From assembly GCF_037137075.1 (NCBI RefSeq), contig NZ_JBBBNV010000056.1, positions 1 to 8,625 of the forward strand: 8,625 bases of DNA. The letters run 5' to 3'. The notes beneath the pieces were generated by a model. It searched no databases, was not told where the DNA came from, and was given only the letters and a program-made list of their open reading frames with translations. This document shows, one piece after another, positions 6,608 to 8,625 of the stretch. The first letter of the stretch is position 1. Every line of letters begins with the position of its first letter. The DNA comes from JBBBNV01 sp037137075 (GTDB lineage Bacteria; Bacillota; Bacilli; Paenibacillales; NBRC-103111). The position numbers and the translations under genes were made by a program.

Positions 6608-7386
6608 TCATCATGCCGGTTCCTGGAAAATTTCAAGGAGAAGATGGTTTTCCTGACAATCCAGGTGGAGGTCATAAGGATATGTCCCTTCCGGGCATGC
6701 TCCGGAAGAACGGCCCATTCTTGATCAATTTCTTCAGCGCTTTGCTCGGAGTCTCCGAACAGAGCCAGCTTTTTATAAACCGGGTGACGCTCGGGATTCG
6801 TCACTCTGAAGATCAGACGAGCCAAATTAAAGAGGAGCAGAGCGCCGGTGATGCCCTGTATCCACAGCAGGACTTGCACATTGCTATCCAAGGAATGTGT
6901 GGTATCAATAAAGAACGGCAAAAAATCGCCACCCTGGTCCAATTTCCCGGCTCCCTTCAGGACCTCGGCTAGAACAGCCACTTTCAGTGGGAAGATGGTT
7001 CCAGTGAGAGGAACAGGAACGGCTTCATCGGGCAGCGTCCGGACGATAATGAATTTATCGTTGACCTTGATATAAGAGAAGTCATAGTCTGTTTCTTCTT
7101 TGCTCTTCATCCTTGCAAATGAATCCTCCAGCCAGTGCACCTGACTGGCGACTGCCTCGTATACCTCATCCGGTTCAAAACGGACGTTAATTTTATGCTG
7201 CTCATACGTATCCTTTATCGCAACCAGCTCCTCAGAGCGGATCTCAAACGGGCCAAACCAATAATTAAAGAGCGCTCTTTGATAGAAGAAGCTGATGCCA
7301 AGCACAAAGACAAACAAAAGCAGATTGGCAATCACGAAGTTTCGGTTGCATCTCCGCAATTGTGCTTCCATAAATGACGGGTTCAT
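6580..7386 (-). CDS. Unrecognised two-helix membrane protein, probably truncated at the C-terminus
   Basis: This 268-residue protein has a basic N-terminus, a first transmembrane helix at about 17-35, a soluble domain at about 37-165 probably outside the cell, a second helix at about 170-194 and a cytoplasmic end. I cannot name its family with certainty. The block NPERHPVYKKLALFGD (197-212) and the late strand-like HILMTSTWIVRKTIFSLKF (235-253) look conserved. The latter resembles the start of a small beta domain, which stops early in RNRHDDDTRFSLKI. The frame is open to 7470, but AAGGAG (7393-7398 on the complement) 6 nt before ATG 7386 fixes the start. It follows the acetyltransferase stop by 16 nt, so the two form one transcription unit. 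No terminator was found after it on the minus strand. Confidence 0.75.
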   Translation of the reverse strand: MNPSFMEAQLRRCNRNFVIANLLLFVFVLGISFFYQRALFNYWFGPFEIRSEELVAIKDTYEQHKINVRFEPDEVYEAVASQVHWLEDSFARMKSKEETDYDFSYIKVNDKFIIVRTLPDEAVPVPLTGTIFPLKVAVLAEVLKGAGKLDQGGDFLPFFIDTTHSLDSNVQVLLWIQGITGALLLFNLARLIFRVTNPERHPVYKKLALFGDSEQSAEEIDQEWAVLPEHARKGHILMTSTWIVRKTIFSLKFSRNRHDDDTRFSLKI

Positions 7387-7402
7387 TATATTCTCCTTTC
7401 TT

Positions 7403-8008
7403 TCAAATGCCTGAAAAGAACTCGCCGGCCGCGCGGCTAGCCGTCTCCCGCCGTCTGCCGTTCTCCTCATGAATCATCGCATACATGCATACATCCTCGA
7501 AGCGGCCTTTGGCGAAGAGGTGCTTTCTCATGATGCCTTCCAGCTGCATTCCATTTTTCTCCAACACGTTGGCGGAGGCCCGGTTGTCGACATGGCAGCG
7601 GGCTTCGATGCGGACAAGCTGCATGATCTCAAACCCGTATGACATCAGGGCCCGGACAGCCTCGGTCATATAGCCCTGCCGCCAGTATGCTTGCGATAGC
7701 GCATAGCCAAGCTCCGCCTTCGCATGCTGAGTGCTCCAGTTAACGAAGCCGCAGGTGCCGATAAGGCTGCCCGCTGCTTTGTCCTCTATGCCCCACGGGG
7801 CGGCCTGTCCTTCCTCGTACATCCGAATGGCAGCACGGATGAAAGCCTCCGTCACATCCTGGGACGGATGGGGATACCAGGTGGTAAAACGGGTCACAGC
7901 AGGATCCGAGCAGTATTGGAACATAGCCTGCGCATCGGCAGTTGTCAATTTTCGCAGCCGCAGACGCGGCGTTTCCAAGGCGGGATATTCAAAGGGGCCC
8001 TGTTTCAT
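7403..8008 (-). CDS. GNAT-family N-acetyltransferase, RimJ/RimL type
   Basis: This 201-residue enzyme should transfer an acetyl group from acetyl-CoA to an amine. The RimJ/RimL branch modifies protein N-termini, but many relatives act on small molecules, so the substrate is unknown. The N-terminus has the branch-typical LETPRLRLRKLTTADA (11-26) and a conserved FTTWYPHPS block (41-49). The acetyl-CoA-binding motif A is AELGYALSQAYWRQGYMTEA (98-117), and the late NRASANVLEKNGM block is at 142-154. The protein carries about 20 extra residues after the domain, rich in Arg and Glu. The start is supported by GGGAGG (8016-8021 on the complement) 7 nt upstream. It precedes the two-helix membrane protein by 16 nt. 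Confidence 0.9.
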   Translation of the reverse strand: MKQGPFEYPALETPRLRLRKLTTADAQAMFQYCSDPAVTRFTTWYPHPSQDVTEAFIRAAIRMYEEGQAAPWGIEDKAAGSLIGTCGFVNWSTQHAKAELGYALSQAYWRQGYMTEAVRALMSYGFEIMQLVRIEARCHVDNRASANVLEKNGMQLEGIMRKHLFAKGRFEDVCMYAMIHEENGRRRETASRAAGEFFSGI

Positions 8009-8116
8009 GGAAAAGCCTCCCGTCGTCTCAAATGATTTTGGCTTCCGGCCGGTTCATCCCCCTGAATGGAACGAAGGGGCAGCGGATGAGCTGATGCGGG
8101 GGGAAGCGCCGCCGGT

Positions 8117-8452
8117 TTACATCTTGCGGTAATGGGGAATTGCATCTTTTAATCTGATTTTGAGCTTGCCTGCACCGGTGGCTTCATCCTGCAGCTTGTC
8201 CAGCTCGAGGAACTGCTGCATCGAAATCATTTGATAATGGCTCGCCTGGAGCGCGATCAGATGCGCTTGGAGCATTTCCGGCGTAATCGTATAGTCCGAG
8301 GCTGCCGGATCAAGGTGATGATATTCCAGAACAGCGACCCGGTTGCTATAATGACGGCCATTGCCCGGGTGCAGGGCATCGTTCATCATCGCCCAAGCCA
8401 GCAGGCGGCCTCCTGCCAAGATCAACGTGCATGTTCTGAAGCTGCTTCTCAT
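8117..8452 (-). pseudogene. N-terminal remnant of a polysaccharide deacetylase (NodB family)
   Basis: The 111-residue frame has a short basic start and a hydrophobic stretch like a signal anchor (about 8-24). It then has the hallmark N-terminal strand RVAVLEYHHLDP (38-49), followed by YTITPEMLQAHLIALQ (54-69) and ISMQQFLEL (76-84), as in secreted deacetylases of Bacillota that act on peptidoglycan or other amino-sugar polymers. In intact relatives a spacer and the catalytic TFDDGY motif follow. Here the frame jumps to KLQDEATGAGKLKIRLKDAI and stops. The metal-binding Asp and the His-x3-His motif are absent and the length is less than half of normal, so it cannot be an active deacetylase. No ribosome binding site precedes ATG 8452. 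The end could be the original C-terminus after an internal deletion, which is inference. Confidence 0.6.
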
Positions 8453-8472
8453 AATCAGGCTTCGTTTCTGTG

Positions 8473-8505
8473 TTGTACAAAGGAATACGTTCTATTGTAT
8501 TACAA
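8473..8505. promoter_or_regulatory. Two TTGTA-type palindromes upstream of the deacetylase remnant
   Basis: TTGTACAA (8473-8480) and TTGTATTACAA (8495-8505) are both perfect palindromes sharing TTGTA half-sites, with centres about 23-24 nt apart, near two helical turns. They lie 20-50 nt upstream of the remnant's ATG, where an operator could sit. On the minus strand TACAAT (8500-8495) matches a -10 box in five of six positions but has no good -35. A dimeric repressor site is possible. AT-rich chance is also possible. Confidence 0.22.
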
Positions 8506-8579
8506 ACCGAGCCGCAAAGGAAAAGCAATTTGGCGTAAGGCACTGGTCCTAGTGCTATATTCCGCAAATAGGCCAACGT

Positions 8580-8625
8580 TTAAACGCTCAGGGCTTTACC
8601 CTTGTATGCCCATTTGAAAGGCTTG
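8580..8625 (-). mobile_element. Probable C-terminal end of an IS630-family transposase (partial, runs off the window)
   Basis: On the minus strand a frame enters from the window edge, encodes KPFKWAYKGKALSV and stops at TAA 8582-8580. The pattern PF-K/R-W-x-Y-x-G-K/R-x-L followed at once by a stop is what I know from the ends of IS630-family (DDE) transposases. Only 14 residues are visible, so this is motif recognition and not proof. A perfect palindrome, CGTTTAAACG (8577-8586), overlaps the stop, but I cannot locate the terminal inverted repeat. Its position beside a broken gene fits an IS-driven rearrangement. Confidence 0.42.

Noticed and set aside
6423..6656. 77-codon plus-strand frame starting at 6423
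   Set aside because: It overlaps the minus-strand membrane gene and its frameshifted tail, is rich in Trp, Arg and Ser, and lacks a good ribosome binding site.
8346..8576. 76-codon minus-strand frame with a TTG start overlapping the deacetylase remnant
   Set aside because: It has no ribosome binding site and stops within the region where the recognised deacetylase frame carries the conserved motif. I could not show it belongs to the same protein, though a second frameshift cannot be excluded.
8577..8586. Palindrome CGTTTAAACG as an attachment or IS end site
   Set aside because: A 10-bp palindrome alone is weak evidence; no matching repeat was seen elsewhere in the window.
8231..8617. 128-codon plus-strand frame near the right end
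   Set aside because: It is antisense to the deacetylase remnant and the IS-like tail, and its composition looks like a shadow frame.
1..8625. CRISPR arrays, tRNA or rRNA genes, known riboswitches, replication origins
   Set aside because: I saw no regularly spaced direct repeats, no tRNA-like T-arm or anticodon pattern, and no recognisable riboswitch core on either strand.

Overview
The window reads as a piece of chromosome from a moderately high-GC Bacillota, most likely Paenibacillus or a close relative. The reasons are the strong AGGAGG-type ribosome binding sites, the rsmE-mtaB pair (adjacent in Bacillus subtilis as yqeU-yqeV), a 2-phosphosulfolactate phosphatase of the kind used by spore formers, and the general character of the proteins. 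This is inferred from sequence character and recalled gene order, not from a database search.

Layout. Positions 1-144 hold the end of an upstream plus-strand unit, with a possible His/Cys-rich protein tail and a strong intrinsic terminator. Positions 145-526 carry no convincing gene; they contain a four-copy 9-bp tandem repeat and a very speculative 32-residue hydrophobic reading frame. Positions 527-6262 form one plus-strand series of six genes: rsmE (16S rRNA m3U methyltransferase), mtaB (tRNA t6A methylthiotransferase), a Nudix hydrolase, deoC (deoxyribose-phosphate aldolase), an RlmI/YwbD-type 23S rRNA cytosine methyltransferase and a ComB-type phosphatase. Gaps are short or overlapping, except 174 nt before the Nudix gene and 79 nt before the RlmI-like gene, and both of those gaps contain hairpins. 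A 10-bp-stem terminator at 6348-6391 ends the series.

Positions 6407-8625 are different: everything there reads on the minus strand and several parts look broken. A RimJ/RimL-type GNAT acetyltransferase is followed after 16 nt by an unrecognised two-helix membrane protein. The last part of that protein seems to have been moved into another frame. Upstream of the acetyltransferase is an N-terminal remnant of a polysaccharide deacetylase that lacks its catalytic motifs. At the window edge, 14 codons plus a stop resemble the end of an IS630-family transposase.

The plus-strand genes are mainly RNA modification enzymes (rRNA and tRNA) with nucleotide and deoxyribose clean-up functions, which is an ordinary housekeeping neighbourhood. 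The minus-strand half looks like an accessory, decaying segment next to an insertion sequence. I found no convincing new multi-gene system. The best leads are the frameshifted membrane protein, the gutted deacetylase beside the IS tail, the apparently lone comB, and the family-specific insertions in the two rRNA methyltransferases.
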